64,000 nucleotides of DNA from Achromobacter sp. B7 (GTDB lineage: Bacteria; Pseudomonadota; Gammaproteobacteria; Burkholderiales; Burkholderiaceae_B): positions 4,030,001-4,094,000 of the forward strand of contig NZ_CP032084.1 in the NCBI RefSeq assembly GCF_003600685.1, read 5' to 3'. The notes under the pieces are model-generated. The model made no database searches. It was not told where the DNA came from and was given only the letters and a program-made list of their open reading frames with translations. How positions within the stretch are numbered: position 1 is the first letter of the stretch; every line of letters begins with the position of its first letter. The translations under genes and the position numbers were made by a program. This document shows positions 9,201 through 17,884 of the stretch, piece by piece.

Positions 9201-10517
9201 ATGTTTGGATTCGTCAGGAAACACATCGCCGGCAACGCCTCCTTCTGGGGGCTGGTGGAATACGGCATCGGCCCGGTCGCGGCGCTGATCGCCCTGCCCA
9301 TCCTGTTTCGGCAGTTGGGCACGGTGGGCTTCGGCCAGTACTCGATGATCATCGCGCTGGCCGGCTTCGGCAACGCCGCCAACCTGGGCGCGGCCGTGAC
9401 CGCCACCAAGCTGGTGTCCGAGCGGATGCACGAGCCCGGCGGCGCGTATCGCGCGGCGGGGGTCAGCATGTCGCTGATCGGCTGCGCGCTGGGCGTGGTG
9501 ACGCTGGCGGCCGTGTTGCTCTGGGCCGTGGTGGGGCTGGCCTGGCCCGCCGCCACGTTCGGCGGCGTGGCGGTCACGCTGCTGGCCTTGCCGGCGCTGG
9601 CCATCTACCTGACGCAGCAATACGACCAATTGTTTTCGGGCTGCCTGAAAGGCCGAGAGGACTTTCGCGCCACCGCGCTGTGCGAGGTTTTCAGCCGCAG
9701 CGGCACCATGGCGCTGGCCTGCGCCACCGCCTGGATGACCGCGTCGCCCACCTACACCGGCCTGGCGCAGGCGCTGGGGCTGCTGGTGGCGGGCAGCGTG
9801 AAAATGCGCGTGTTCTCGCGCACCTACGGCCATGTGCTGGTGCGGCCGGTGCGCGATCGGGGCGCCATGATGGACGCCTTCAAGTTTTCACGCTGGTCAT
9901 GGCTGAACAGCCTTAGCGCACTGGCCTTCGGCTCGGTCGACCGCGTGCTGGTGGGCAGCATGATGGGGCCGGCCGCGCTGGCCATCTACACGGTGGGCGT
10001 GCAGGTTGGCCAGATCATCCATACCGCTTCGGTGGCCATCTTCCAGAAGGCCATGCCGCGCGTGACGCGCTTGTCGGTGTCGCCGCCCTACGCGGGCGCC
10101 GTCGAACGCGAGATTCGCCGCATGATGGGATGGAACCTGGTGCTGTCCGCCACCGCCACGCTGGCCGTGCTGGCCGTGAGCCATCCCTTGTTGAACCTGC
10201 TGCTAGGCGACAACGTGGCGGCCGGTCATCTGGGCACTTTCCAATTGTTGATCGTGGCCTCCGGGCTGCTGTCGCTGAACGCCGCGGCCCACTTTTCTTT
10301 GCTGGGGCTGGGCAATTCCCGCGCCGTCGCCATCCTGAACGGGTTGGGCGGACTGGCGATGCTGTGTGTCATGGCGGGCCTGGTGCACGCGGCGGGCGAA
10401 CACGCCGCGGCGTGGGGCCGCATGGCGTATGCGGCGATCACGCTGGCCGGCGTGGCCCTCGCCATCCGTCAATCCCGCCCCGAATTTCCGGGCGCGTTGC
10501 CAGCGGCCACCCGATAA
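9201..10517 (+). CDS. wzx: Polysaccharide flippase (Wzx-like, MOP superfamily)
   Basis: A 438-residue polytopic membrane protein with about 12-14 predicted hydrophobic segments spread along its length. It fits the Polysacc_synt/Wzx group of the MOP superfamily, which moves undecaprenyl-linked repeat units across the inner membrane. Conserved-type features include the N-terminal [20 protein letters not shown] and the mid-protein [19 protein letters not shown]. It sits between the nucleotide-sugar genes and the glycosyltransferases. Sequence similarity in this family is weak, so the assignment rests on topology and context. Confidence 0.85.
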   Translation: MFGFVRKHIAGNASFWGLVEYGIGPVAALIALPILFRQLGTVGFGQYSMIIALAGFGNAANLGAAVTATKLVSERMHEPGGAYRAAGVSMSLIGCALGVVTLAAVLLWAVVGLAWPAATFGGVAVTLLALPALAIYLTQQYDQLFSGCLKGREDFRATALCEVFSRSGTMALACATAWMTASPTYTGLAQALGLLVAGSVKMRVFSRTYGHVLVRPVRDRGAMMDAFKFSRWSWLNSLSALAFGSVDRVLVGSMMGPAALAIYTVGVQVGQIIHTASVAIFQKAMPRVTRLSVSPPYAGAVEREIRRMMGWNLVLSATATLAVLAVSHPLLNLLLGDNVAAGHLGTFQLLIVASGLLSLNAAAHFSLLGLGNSRAVAILNGLGGLAMLCVMAGLVHAAGEHAAAWGRMAYAAITLAGVALAIRQSRPEFPGALPAATR

Positions 10518-10539
10518 CACCTACATGCTGAGGTCTTAC

Positions 10540-11442
10540 ATGCGCAAGCGTCATAACGAGTATTCACGTCAGCTCATCGACTTCGTCCGCGAGCTGCGCC
10601 CGCCCGCGCCGATCGCCGGCGGCCTGTTGCCCAAGGTGACCATCGTGACCCCCTCGTACAACCAGGCCAAGTTCCTGGAGCGCACCATCCTGTCGGTGCT
10701 GAACCAGGGCTATCCGCGTCTGGAATACATCATCATCGACGGCGGCTCGACCGATGGCAGCGTGGACATCATCCGCAAGTACGAGCGCTACCTGACGTAC
10801 TGGGAAAGCACCCCGGACCGCGGCCAGTCCCATGCCATCAACAAGGGCTTTGAACGCGCCACGGGCGACTATGTCGGCTGGCAGAATTCCGATGACCTGT
10901 ATTTCCCCGGCGCCTTGCGCAAGCTGGGCGCGGCGGCCGCGCGGGGCCGCGCGCCGATCGTCAGCGGCAACCTGTTCGTGGCCGACGCCAACAACCACAT
11001 CTTCCGCAAGATCCACTACACGCCGGTCAATCGCGGCACGCTGACGGTGGTCAAGGCGTCCATACCCAACCAGTCGGCCATCTTCCGCCGCGACCTGCTG
11101 CGCAAGTACGGGCTGTTGCAGGAAAGCATGCGCTACTGCATGGACCTGGAGCTGTGGAGCCGGCTGCTGCGCGAAGGCAAGAACCTGATCGTGCCCGATG
11201 CGCTGGGCGTCTACACCGCGCATGACGAAACCAAGACCGCGCTGATGCAGGACGTGCTGCTGGAGGAACGCGAACAGATCGTCACGCGCATCCGGCGCAC
11301 CGAACCGGGCCTTGGCAAGCTGTTCGAACTGTCATGCCGCGCCTCCAAGGTGGCCGCGCACGCGCGCCAGGGCGACTTGTCGTACCTGTTCGAAAAGCTG
11401 ACCACCAAGATCTTCGGACGCGACGACTGGGCCGCGCACTAG
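10540..11442 (+). CDS. Family 2 glycosyltransferase (EPS repeat unit assembly)
   Basis: A 300-residue GT-A fold glycosyltransferase. The start at 10540 is chosen because GAGG (10530-10533) lies 6 bp upstream; an in-frame ATG at 10525 is poorer. The N-terminal motif [18 protein letters not shown] and [11 protein letters not shown] are typical of GT2 nucleotide binding, and NSDD (in [16 protein letters not shown]) is the DXD-type metal site. [15 protein letters not shown] lies in the acceptor half. No membrane segment is evident, so it is probably a peripheral cytoplasmic enzyme. Donor and acceptor sugars cannot be assigned. Confidence 0.9.
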   Translation: MRKRHNEYSRQLIDFVRELRPPAPIAGGLLPKVTIVTPSYNQAKFLERTILSVLNQGYPRLEYIIIDGGSTDGSVDIIRKYERYLTYWESTPDRGQSHAINKGFERATGDYVGWQNSDDLYFPGALRKLGAAAARGRAPIVSGNLFVADANNHIFRKIHYTPVNRGTLTVVKASIPNQSAIFRRDLLRKYGLLQESMRYCMDLELWSRLLREGKNLIVPDALGVYTAHDETKTALMQDVLLEEREQIVTRIRRTEPGLGKLFELSCRASKVAAHARQGDLSYLFEKLTTKIFGRDDWAAH

Positions 11443-11454
11443 GACGACGCCGAC

Positions 11455-12759
11455 ATGAGCCCGCACCGCCGCTTATCCACTTTGCACCTGCTGGGCCTGT
11501 TCGCCTTCACCGCGCTGGCCCTGAACGACGACCGCTTCATCCTGGGCGTGGGCAGCTTCAAGCTGTCGCCCTTCGATGTGCTGTTCGTGGCCATGCTGGC
11601 CGTCAAGGCGCTGCGGCTGGCCGAGCCCAGCGCCTACGCCCTGCCGCGCGGCCTGCTTGGCGCGCTGCTGGGCTTGCAGGCCATGTCGGTGATCTATCTG
11701 CTGCTGGTGTCGATGCACCACCCCGGCATTGAAACCGGCGACGTGGCGCGCGACCTGCGCATCGTCTTCTACTTCTTGTGCACGCCGTTCCTTTGCTACA
11801 AGGACATCGACAGCCCGGCCGCCTACGCGGTGTTGCAGAAGTACATCGTGGCGGCCTGCCTGGCGGTGGCCACGCTGATGCTGCTGGAACAATTGCAGGG
11901 GTTCAGCGTGTCGAACCCGCTGCGCAACGTGCGGCTGGGCGTGTGGGCCATTCCGTTTGGCGTGGTGTCGCTGCTGACGTTCCGGCGCACCTTGAACGTG
12001 TCCGGACCCAAGGCCTACGCGTTGACGCTGTACATGCTGCTGGCGCTGGTGTTTTCGCTGAACCGCAGCCAGTACCTGCAACTGGCGATATCGGTGGTGA
12101 TTGCTGTGCTGCTGGGCACCGGCCCCGAGCTGCGCCGGCGCGCGGTGCTGATCTTTGCCCCCGCCGCCGTCGCGGGCGTGTTGGTGTTTGCCAGCATCGG
12201 CTACCTGGACGTGCTGAGCAACCGCATTTTCAGCGTGGAAAAGCTGGACGAAGATTCCAGCTACGGCGCGCGCATCCAGGAAATGCAGGGGCAGATGGAC
12301 TACTTTGCCGAAAGCCCCGTGTTCGGCAAGGGCGCGGGCTTTCGCAGCTGGGTCATGGGCGAAAACGGCTTTGAACTGAGCACGTTCGCGCATAACTCCT
12401 GGGCCTTTTACCTGATGAAGTTCGGCGTGGTCGGCACCATCATGATCATGCTGCCGCCCTTGCTGATATTGCTGCTGACGCTGCTGCGGCGATACGCGCA
12501 CCCCGGCCTGGAAATGCACCGGCGCTACCTGTTGGCCACGGCGCCCATCTACATCTTCATCGATTCACTGTCCGGTGGGCTGGCCTACGCGCCCAAGACC
12601 GCGTTCACCGGCTTCCTGTTGTGCTATTGCCTGTCGTTGATGCGCAATGCGCAGATCATGCCCGTGCCCCGCGCGGACGCGCCCCGTGCGCCGCTATCCC
12701 CCAGCCACCGTCCGGATGCCGTGCGCCGGACGCCACCTCGAGTGATTCCTCATGCCTGA
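11455..12759 (+). CDS. wzy: EPS polymerase / O-antigen ligase-like membrane protein (Wzy candidate)
   Basis: A 434-residue protein with about ten to twelve hydrophobic segments and one larger periplasmic loop around LSNRIFSVEKLDEDSSYGAR and MGENGFELSTFAHNSW. The sequence AHNSWAFYLMKFGVVG fits the Wzy_C/O-antigen ligase pattern, where a histidine-containing loop follows the long periplasmic segment. In a Wzx/Wzy locus the expected role is block polymerisation of repeat units in the periplasm. It overlaps the next glycosyltransferase gene by 8 bp. No other polymerase candidate is present in the cluster. Confidence 0.82.
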   Translation: MSPHRRLSTLHLLGLFAFTALALNDDRFILGVGSFKLSPFDVLFVAMLAVKALRLAEPSAYALPRGLLGALLGLQAMSVIYLLLVSMHHPGIETGDVARDLRIVFYFLCTPFLCYKDIDSPAAYAVLQKYIVAACLAVATLMLLEQLQGFSVSNPLRNVRLGVWAIPFGVVSLLTFRRTLNVSGPKAYALTLYMLLALVFSLNRSQYLQLAISVVIAVLLGTGPELRRRAVLIFAPAAVAGVLVFASIGYLDVLSNRIFSVEKLDEDSSYGARIQEMQGQMDYFAESPVFGKGAGFRSWVMGENGFELSTFAHNSWAFYLMKFGVVGTIMIMLPPLLILLLTLLRRYAHPGLEMHRRYLLATAPIYIFIDSLSGGLAYAPKTAFTGFLLCYCLSLMRNAQIMPVPRADAPRAPLSPSHRPDAVRRTPPRVIPHA

Positions 12760-13879
12760 TGTCTTGTTTGTCGCGCCAGACTTGCACGGCGGCGTCGGTA
12801 GATGCGTTGCCTTCATCGTGGATGCCCTGCCGGAACAGGGCGTTGATTCGGGCCTGTTCCTGCTGCGTTCGCGCAACCGCGAATACCCCGTCGCCAACCC
12901 GAAGGTGACGCGCGCCCTGCCCATCATTGAATCGCCCACCAAGCTGCGGCTGATGCTGCCCGTAGCCTTTATGCGCCTGCTGGCGCAGATCCGCCGCGAC
13001 AAGCCGGCCATCGTGTGTTCGCACGGGCTGCTGTGCAACATGCTGGTGGTGCTGGCCCGCAAGCTACTGGGCGGCACGTTTCGCACCGTGGCATTCGAGC
13101 ACAGCAGCCCGGCCATCCACTACGGCGCCTCGCGCATGCGTCGGCTGAAGTGCTGGCTGGTCAGCCAGACGTATCGGCGCCACGACGCGGTGGTGGGCGT
13201 GTCGCGCGGCGTCAAGGAAGATTTGGTCAGCATGTTTCCGCCGCTGCGCGGCAAGGTCCACACCATCTACAACGGCGTGCCGCTGGACAACGTGCGCCGC
13301 CAAGGCGCGCAGCGCACGCAAGGCGATGCTGCCGCGCCCTATCACGTGGTGGCGGTGGGCCGGCTGGAAGCCGTGAAGGACTACGCCACGCTGGTGGATG
13401 CGGCCGCCTTGCTGGACGACCCGGGCATCGCCTTCACCATCCTGGGCGAAGGGTCCGAACACGACGCGCTGCAAAAGCGCATCGACGAGCGCCCGTCCCG
13501 CAGCCCGGTCACGCTGGCCGGCCACATCGACAATCCGTTTCCCGTCATCGCCAGCGCCGGCGCGTTTGTGCTGACGTCCATCCGCGAGAGCTTCGGCAAC
13601 GTGCTGGTGGAAGCCTTGTGCCTGGGCGTACCGGTGATTTCCACCGACTGTCCGCACGGACCCGCCGAGATTCTGGACGCCGGGCGCTACGGGCTGCTGG
13701 TGCCGGTGGGCGACGCGGCAGCCTTGGCCGACGCCGTGCGCCGGCTGGCCTACGACGCCAAGATGCGCGAACAGCTGGCCGCGCAAGGCCCCGAACGCGC
13801 CGACGCCTTTTCCCTAGAGCGGCACTGCCGCAACGTCATCGCGCTATTCCAGCCGCTGATGCAACGCGGCACGCCCTGA
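12752..13879 (+). CDS. Family 4 glycosyltransferase
   Basis: A 375-residue GT-B enzyme. The N-terminal domain opens with VLFVAPDLHGGVGRCVAFIV, the usual GGxxR-type loop. The C-terminal Glycos_transf_1 domain includes VAVGRLEAVKDYATLVDAA, ILGEGSEHDAL, ETF-like SIRESFGNVLVEALCLGVPV (the EX7E signature) and a conserved PVISTDCPHGPAEIL. It overlaps the polymerase gene by 8 bp, suggesting translational coupling. Enzymes of this family retain the anomeric configuration; the sugar is unknown. Confidence 0.92.
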   Translation: MPDVLFVAPDLHGGVGRCVAFIVDALPEQGVDSGLFLLRSRNREYPVANPKVTRALPIIESPTKLRLMLPVAFMRLLAQIRRDKPAIVCSHGLLCNMLVVLARKLLGGTFRTVAFEHSSPAIHYGASRMRRLKCWLVSQTYRRHDAVVGVSRGVKEDLVSMFPPLRGKVHTIYNGVPLDNVRRQGAQRTQGDAAAPYHVVAVGRLEAVKDYATLVDAAALLDDPGIAFTILGEGSEHDALQKRIDERPSRSPVTLAGHIDNPFPVIASAGAFVLTSIRESFGNVLVEALCLGVPVISTDCPHGPAEILDAGRYGLLVPVGDAAALADAVRRLAYDAKMREQLAAQGPERADAFSLERHCRNVIALFQPLMQRGTP

Positions 13880-13892
13880 ACAGGACAGCATC

Positions 13893-14780
13893 ATGCAGAA
13901 AATACCGGTATCCGTGGTTGTCATGACGAAGAACGAAGAGCGCAACATCGCCAAGTGCCTGAAGGCGCTGGTGGAGTTTGATGAAGTGTTCGTGGTGGAC
14001 TCAAACAGCACCGACGCCACCTGCGCGATGGCCACCGCCCTGGGCGCCCGCGTGTCCAATTTCCAGTGGAACGGCAAGTACCCGAAGAAAAAGCAGTGGT
14101 GCCTGGAGCAACTGCCCTTCTCGCATCCGGTGGTGTTGTACGTGGACGCGGACGAAGAAATGACGCCGCAGCTTGCCGCCGAAATTCGCGAGGTGCTGCC
14201 GCGCTTCGCGGCGGGCGCGGGCGGCGCGTTCGTGCCTTTTGATTACGTGTTCTGCGGCAAGAAGCTGGTGCACGGCCACCGCGTCTACAAGCTGGCGCTG
14301 CTGGCGCGCGACCAATCGCGCTTTCTGGACTACGACGACCTGGACGTGGCGCATATGTGGGAAGTGGAAGGCCACTACCAGCCGCAGGTCAAGGGCGAGA
14401 CCTTTGCGCTGCGCCAGCGCATGGTGCATAACGACCACGATTCCCTGTTCCACTATTTCGACAAGCACAACCGCTATTCGGATTGGGAAGCCAACCTGCG
14501 CACCAAGGGGCTGATGAACGATCCGCGCGAGGCCAACGTGGGCGCGCGCGCGTTGCTCAAGCGCATTTTCCAGGCCATGCCGTTCAAGGCGCCCATCTCG
14601 TTCCTGCATTCGTACGTGTTCCGCCTGGGATTCCTGGATGGCAAGGCGGGCTACGACTACGCGGTGGCGCGTGCCATGTACTACTGGCAGATCCGCATCA
14701 AGACCGAAGAGTTGCAAAAGGCCCGTCTGGCGCGCGCCAACGGAACCCAGGCGGACGCCGTGCCGGGGGCCGCCAAATGA
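13893..14780 (+). CDS. Family 2 glycosyltransferase (WaaE/KdtX-like)
   Basis: A 295-residue GT2 enzyme with N-terminal SVVVMTKNEERNIAKCLKAL and the metal site VLYVDADEEM. The second half, KKLVHGHRVYKLALLARDQS then MVHNDHDSLFHYFDKHNRYS, is typical of the WaaE/LgtF-like subgroup, which uses UDP-glucose or related donors in LPS core and EPS assembly. AGGA precedes the ATG. Its last four bases form an ATGA overlap with wcaF, so both are likely translated together. Confidence 0.9.
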   Translation: MQKIPVSVVVMTKNEERNIAKCLKALVEFDEVFVVDSNSTDATCAMATALGARVSNFQWNGKYPKKKQWCLEQLPFSHPVVLYVDADEEMTPQLAAEIREVLPRFAAGAGGAFVPFDYVFCGKKLVHGHRVYKLALLARDQSRFLDYDDLDVAHMWEVEGHYQPQVKGETFALRQRMVHNDHDSLFHYFDKHNRYSDWEANLRTKGLMNDPREANVGARALLKRIFQAMPFKAPISFLHSYVFRLGFLDGKAGYDYAVARAMYYWQIRIKTEELQKARLARANGTQADAVPGAAK

Positions 14781-15337
14781 GCGCGCTTCAGCAATTGGAC
14801 CGCTTTGCGCTGGCCCCCGGCCAGCGCGGCCGCTCGGCGCTGACGGTGCAACTGTGGTGGACGGTGCAGGCCACGCTGTTTCGATGGTCGCCCCAGGTGG
14901 CGTATGGCTTTCGGCGCTGGCTGCTGCGCTGCTTTGGCGCGCAGGTGGGCAAGAAGGTTTTGATTCGCCCGTCCGCCACGGTGACCTACCCGTGGAAGGT
15001 GCAGATTGGCGATTACGCCTGGATCGGCGATGACGCGGTGCTGTACAGCCTGGGCCCCATCCACATCGGCGCCCACGCCGTGGTGTCGCAGCGCAGCTAC
15101 CTGTGCGCCGCCGACCACGACGCCGGCCAGCCCGACTTTCCCTTGCGCGAACGCGCGGTGCGCGTGGAAGACGGCGCCTGGGTCGCCACCGATGTTTTCG
15201 TGGGGCCGGGCGTGACGATCGGCCGTGAAGCGGTGGTGGGCGCGCGCAGTTCCGTGTTTCGCAATATGCCGGCGGCGATGGTGTGCCACGGCAACCCCTG
15301 CCGCCCGGTGCGCCCACGCATGGCGACGGCGCCATGA
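14777..15337 (+). CDS. wcaF: WcaF-like EPS O-acetyltransferase (left-handed beta helix)
   Basis: A 186-residue hexapeptide-repeat acetyltransferase. The repeat region runs from VLIRPSATVTYPWKVQIGDY through WIGDDAVLYSLGPIHIGAHA to WVATDVFVGPGVTIGREAVV. The catalytic-type histidine lies in YLCAADHDAG. WcaF-type enzymes acetylate the fucose or another residue of colanic-acid-like polymers using acetyl-CoA. The gene starts in the stop codon of the preceding glycosyltransferase gene (ATGA) and ends the same way over the next gene, so three genes are coupled. The start is therefore well fixed. Confidence 0.93.
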   Translation: MSALQQLDRFALAPGQRGRSALTVQLWWTVQATLFRWSPQVAYGFRRWLLRCFGAQVGKKVLIRPSATVTYPWKVQIGDYAWIGDDAVLYSLGPIHIGAHAVVSQRSYLCAADHDAGQPDFPLRERAVRVEDGAWVATDVFVGPGVTIGREAVVGARSSVFRNMPAAMVCHGNPCRPVRPRMATAP

Positions 15338-16626
15338 AGATCCTGATCTACGGGATCAACTACGCGCCCGAACTGACCGGCATCGGCAAGTACAGCGCCG
15401 AGCTGGCCGAGTGGCTGGCCGCGCACGGGCACCAGGTCAGCGTGGTGACCGCCCCGCCCTACTATCCGCAATGGCAGGTGCACGACGGCTACCGCGCCGG
15501 CCGCTATCGCAAAGAAGAGCGGCGCGGCGTGACCGTGCGGCGAGCGCCGCTGTGGGTGCCCGCGCGCCCCGGTGGCCTGAAGCGGTTGATCCATCTGGCC
15601 AGCTTCGCGGTCTCCAGCCTGCCCTCGCTGCTACGCGCGGCAGCCGGCCGGCCGGACCTGATCCTGGTGGTGGAACCGGCGCTGTTCTGCGCGCCCGCGG
15701 CATGGATCACGGCGCGGCTGTGCGGCGCGCGCGCGTGGCTGCATATTCAGGACTACGAGGTCGACGCGGCCTTTGAACTGGGCCTGCTCAAGGGAGCGGG
15801 CCTGCGCGCGTTGGTCAAGCGGGGCGAGCGCTGGCTGATGCGGCGCTTTGACCGCGTGTCGACCATTTCGAATCGCATGCTGGACCTGGCCATCGCCAAG
15901 GGTGTCGAGCCCGACCGCGCCGTGCTGCTGCCCAACTGGATCGACGTCAACGCCATCACGCCGCGCACGGAGGGTGGCGATTACCGTGCCCAGCTGGGCA
16001 TACCCGCCAATGCGATCGTGGCGCTGTATTCCGGCAACATGGGCGGCAAGCAAGGCTTGCAGACGCTGGCCGACGTGGCGCGGCGCCTGGGCCGCGAAAG
16101 CCGCCTGTGGTTCATCTTTTGCGGTCAGGGACCCGAGCGCGCGCCATTGGAAGCGGCGTGCCAGGGTTTGCCCCGCGTACGCTTCCTGGACTTGCAGCCG
16201 GCCGATCGGCTGGGCGCGTTGCTGAACACGGCCGACATCCATCTGCTGCCGCAACGCGCGGGCGCGGCCGACCTGGTGATGCCGTCCAAGCTGACCGGCA
16301 TGCTGGCCAGCGGCCGCCCGGTGGTGTGCGGCGCGGCGCCGGGCACCGAGCTTGCCGGCGTGGTGGCGCGCTGCGGGCTGCTGACGCCGCCCGAAGACGC
16401 CGAGGCCATGGCCGAGGCGGTGCGCAAGCTAAGCTACAACGCGCAGATCCGCGAAACGCTGGGCGCCGCCGCGCGCCAGTATGCGTTGAACCACCTGCAC
16501 GTGGATGCCGTGCTGGCGGCGGCGGAACGCGAATTCGCCAAGGTGGTGGGCAAGCGCGCAACGAAGGGGGCAGCGGCAACGGCAGCGGCAGCGGTGGATG
16601 CAGTCCCGCGCGAGGGCGAACGGTAG
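15334..16626 (+). CDS. wcaI: WcaI-like colanic acid type glycosyltransferase (GT4)
   Basis: A 430-residue GT-B transferase opening with MKILIYGINYAPELTGIGKY, a hallmark of WcaI and related enzymes. The C-terminal domain has LYSGNMGGKQGLQTLADVAR, FCGQGPER and MPSKLTGMLASGRPVVCG. The ATGA overlap with wcaF fixes the start at 15334. The last 25 residues are alanine-rich (TKGAAATAAAAVDAVP) and look like a low-complexity tail. It is the last gene before the intrinsic terminator. Confidence 0.93.
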   Translation: MKILIYGINYAPELTGIGKYSAELAEWLAAHGHQVSVVTAPPYYPQWQVHDGYRAGRYRKEERRGVTVRRAPLWVPARPGGLKRLIHLASFAVSSLPSLLRAAAGRPDLILVVEPALFCAPAAWITARLCGARAWLHIQDYEVDAAFELGLLKGAGLRALVKRGERWLMRRFDRVSTISNRMLDLAIAKGVEPDRAVLLPNWIDVNAITPRTEGGDYRAQLGIPANAIVALYSGNMGGKQGLQTLADVARRLGRESRLWFIFCGQGPERAPLEAACQGLPRVRFLDLQPADRLGALLNTADIHLLPQRAGAADLVMPSKLTGMLASGRPVVCGAAPGTELAGVVARCGLLTPPEDAEAMAEAVRKLSYNAQIRETLGAAARQYALNHLHVDAVLAAAEREFAKVVGKRATKGAAATAAAAVDAVPREGER

Positions 16627-16662
16627 CGGCTGGCTGGGCGGGAGATTCAAGCGTTTAAGGAG

Positions 16663-16696
16663 CGGTAGAGATCGACGGATCTCTACCGTTTTTTTT
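16663..16696 (+). terminator. Strong intrinsic terminator of the EPS operon
   Basis: A perfect 11-bp stem (CGGTAGAGATC at 16663-16673 with GATCTCTACCG at 16678-16688), a GACG tetraloop and a run of eight T residues (16689-16696). It begins 36 bp after the wcaI stop codon, marking the end of the EPS transcription unit. Confidence 0.95.
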
Positions 16697-16790
16697 ATGG
16701 TTTCGGTTCTGGCCTTTTGGTTTTGCCCTTTTGGTTTTGGCCTTTTGCCTTTGCCTTCGGGCTCCTGGCTTGCTTTGCGCTTGCCGGCCG
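16697..16790. repeat. Low-complexity T/G-rich direct repeats after the terminator
   Basis: The 90 bp after the terminator are built from variants of CCTTTTGGTTTTG and CCTTTTGCC, and the composition differs sharply from the surrounding high-GC genes. No reading frame or known RNA is recognised here. It may simply be decayed intergenic DNA. Confidence 0.5.
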
Positions 16791-16803
16791 CAGTCAAAAG
16801 CAA

Positions 16804-16827
16804 TCGGCCGGGCGCAACCCCGGCCGA
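16804..16827 (-). terminator. Probable terminator hairpin of the leftward LuxR gene
   Basis: TCGGCCGGG (16804-16812) pairs with CCCGGCCGA (16819-16827) around a 6-base loop. Read leftward it is followed by TTGCTTTTGAC, a weak T-rich tail. It lies 35 bp downstream of the LuxR-type gene stop codon. Confidence 0.45.
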
Positions 16828-16862
16828 CAGGCGTGGTGAGCAAGAGACCGCCCCCCTTCCCC

Positions 16863-17528
16863 TTAGCCCAGCACATCCTTCTTCGGGGTGGGCGGCGGGC
16901 CGCCGCTACGCACCAGGCCCATCTGCACCGCGATGTAGGCGGCCTCGGCCTGGTTGCGCGCGTTCAACTTCCAGTACAACGTGCGCGCGTGGCTCTTGAC
17001 CGTCGCCACGGATATGCCGACATGCTGGCCGATCTCGCGCATGGTCTTGCCTTGCACCAACAGCTGAAGAATCTCTTCCTGGCGTTGTGTCAGTTCACGC
17101 AGTTCCTGCATGGGCGCCTGGGCGACGCCTTGGGGCCGCCCGGCCGGTTGCGGATAGCATTCGCCGCCCGCCACGACCAGGCTTACGGCAGCGGCCAGCG
17201 CGTCGGGGCTGGAAGCCTTGGGAAGATAGCCCGCCACGCCTGCCCGCGCACACGCCCCCATCACGGCGGGGTCCAGCACGGAATACAGCACCAGCACCAG
17301 CCTGGGCATGAAGAAGGCCATGGCCTGCGAGATAAGCCCCATGTCCTGTTCGGCAATGCCGCTGCAACCGATCACCAGCAACTCGACCGGGCGGTTGATC
17401 GAACTGGACATGTTGAGTAGATGAGCTGGCGATATAGCCAGGATGTCGTCGGCGTTCCGTACACGCTCCAGCACATGCTGGATCGCGACGCGAAGCAGAG
17501 CGTAGTCTTCGATCAGTACGGTTGTCAT
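16863..17528 (-). CDS. LuxR/FixJ-type regulator with degenerate receiver domain (first of a pair)
   Basis: A 221-residue protein if started at 17528 (MTTVLIEDYALLR), where the receiver fold begins; the upstream in-frame ATG adds sequence unlike the family. The receiver domain keeps an acidic pair (Glu7, Asp8) and Lys104 (GYLPKASS). The position of the phospho-acceptor aspartate (strand beta3, VELLVIGCSG) is Gly54. A GerE helix-turn-helix lies at about 146-205 (LTQRQEEILQLLVQGKTMRE, VATVKSHARTLYWKL). It is therefore probably an output regulator that is not switched by classical phosphorylation. A second regulator of the same design lies 356 bp upstream on the same strand. No histidine kinase is nearby. 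Confidence 0.88.
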   Translation of the reverse strand: MTTVLIEDYALLRVAIQHVLERVRNADDILAISPAHLLNMSSSINRPVELLVIGCSGIAEQDMGLISQAMAFFMPRLVLVLYSVLDPAVMGACARAGVAGYLPKASSPDALAAAVSLVVAGGECYPQPAGRPQGVAQAPMQELRELTQRQEEILQLLVQGKTMREIGQHVGISVATVKSHARTLYWKLNARNQAEAAYIAVQMGLVRSGGPPPTPKKDVLG

Positions 17529-17884
17529 CCCGGGGAGAACCTTGTGACACATGGCCCATGCACGGTTCCCATGACGTCGGCGCATCACACTGCGATGGCA
17601 GGTTCTGTGCGGCGCCAACCCCAAGGGAATCTTGTCCGCGCTATTGGATCGCGATGGCGAGGCGTGGTGGTTCGCGCTCTCGACCCATGCTTGCGGACAC
17701 AACCCATGCTATCAGCGGCACCGTTCGCTGAATCTCGTTCAGGAGGATGAATGGTGGGGGAAAGCCGCATCCGAAAGGGCCGCGGCAACTGCGATGTATG
17801 ACTTAGGCGGGATGGTGGGGCGACCCCGGCAGCAACAGAACAGACCTGTTCCTGGCTGCCGGGCAGGCGGCGCGCCCGTTCTTG
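17529..17884. other. 356-bp spacer between the two LuxR-type genes
   Basis: No gene is supported here. The right part holds a hairpin (17825-17863). The left part should contain the promoter of the 16863-17528 gene, but no clear -10/-35 pair was found. Confidence 0.5.
17825..17863 (-). terminator. Hairpin downstream of the second LuxR gene, possible terminator
   Basis: CCCGGCAGC (17825-17833) pairs with GCTGCCGGG (17855-17863), and the loop contains AACAG/CTGTT that can extend the pairing. It sits just past the stop of the 17885-18634 gene. There is no T-run on the leftward strand, so it may be Rho-assisted or an mRNA 3'-end stabiliser. Confidence 0.35.

Noticed and set aside
16697..16790. 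Small RNA or leader peptide in the T/G-rich stretch
   Set aside because: No promoter, ribosome binding site or defined structure could be seen; the repeats look like low-complexity DNA.
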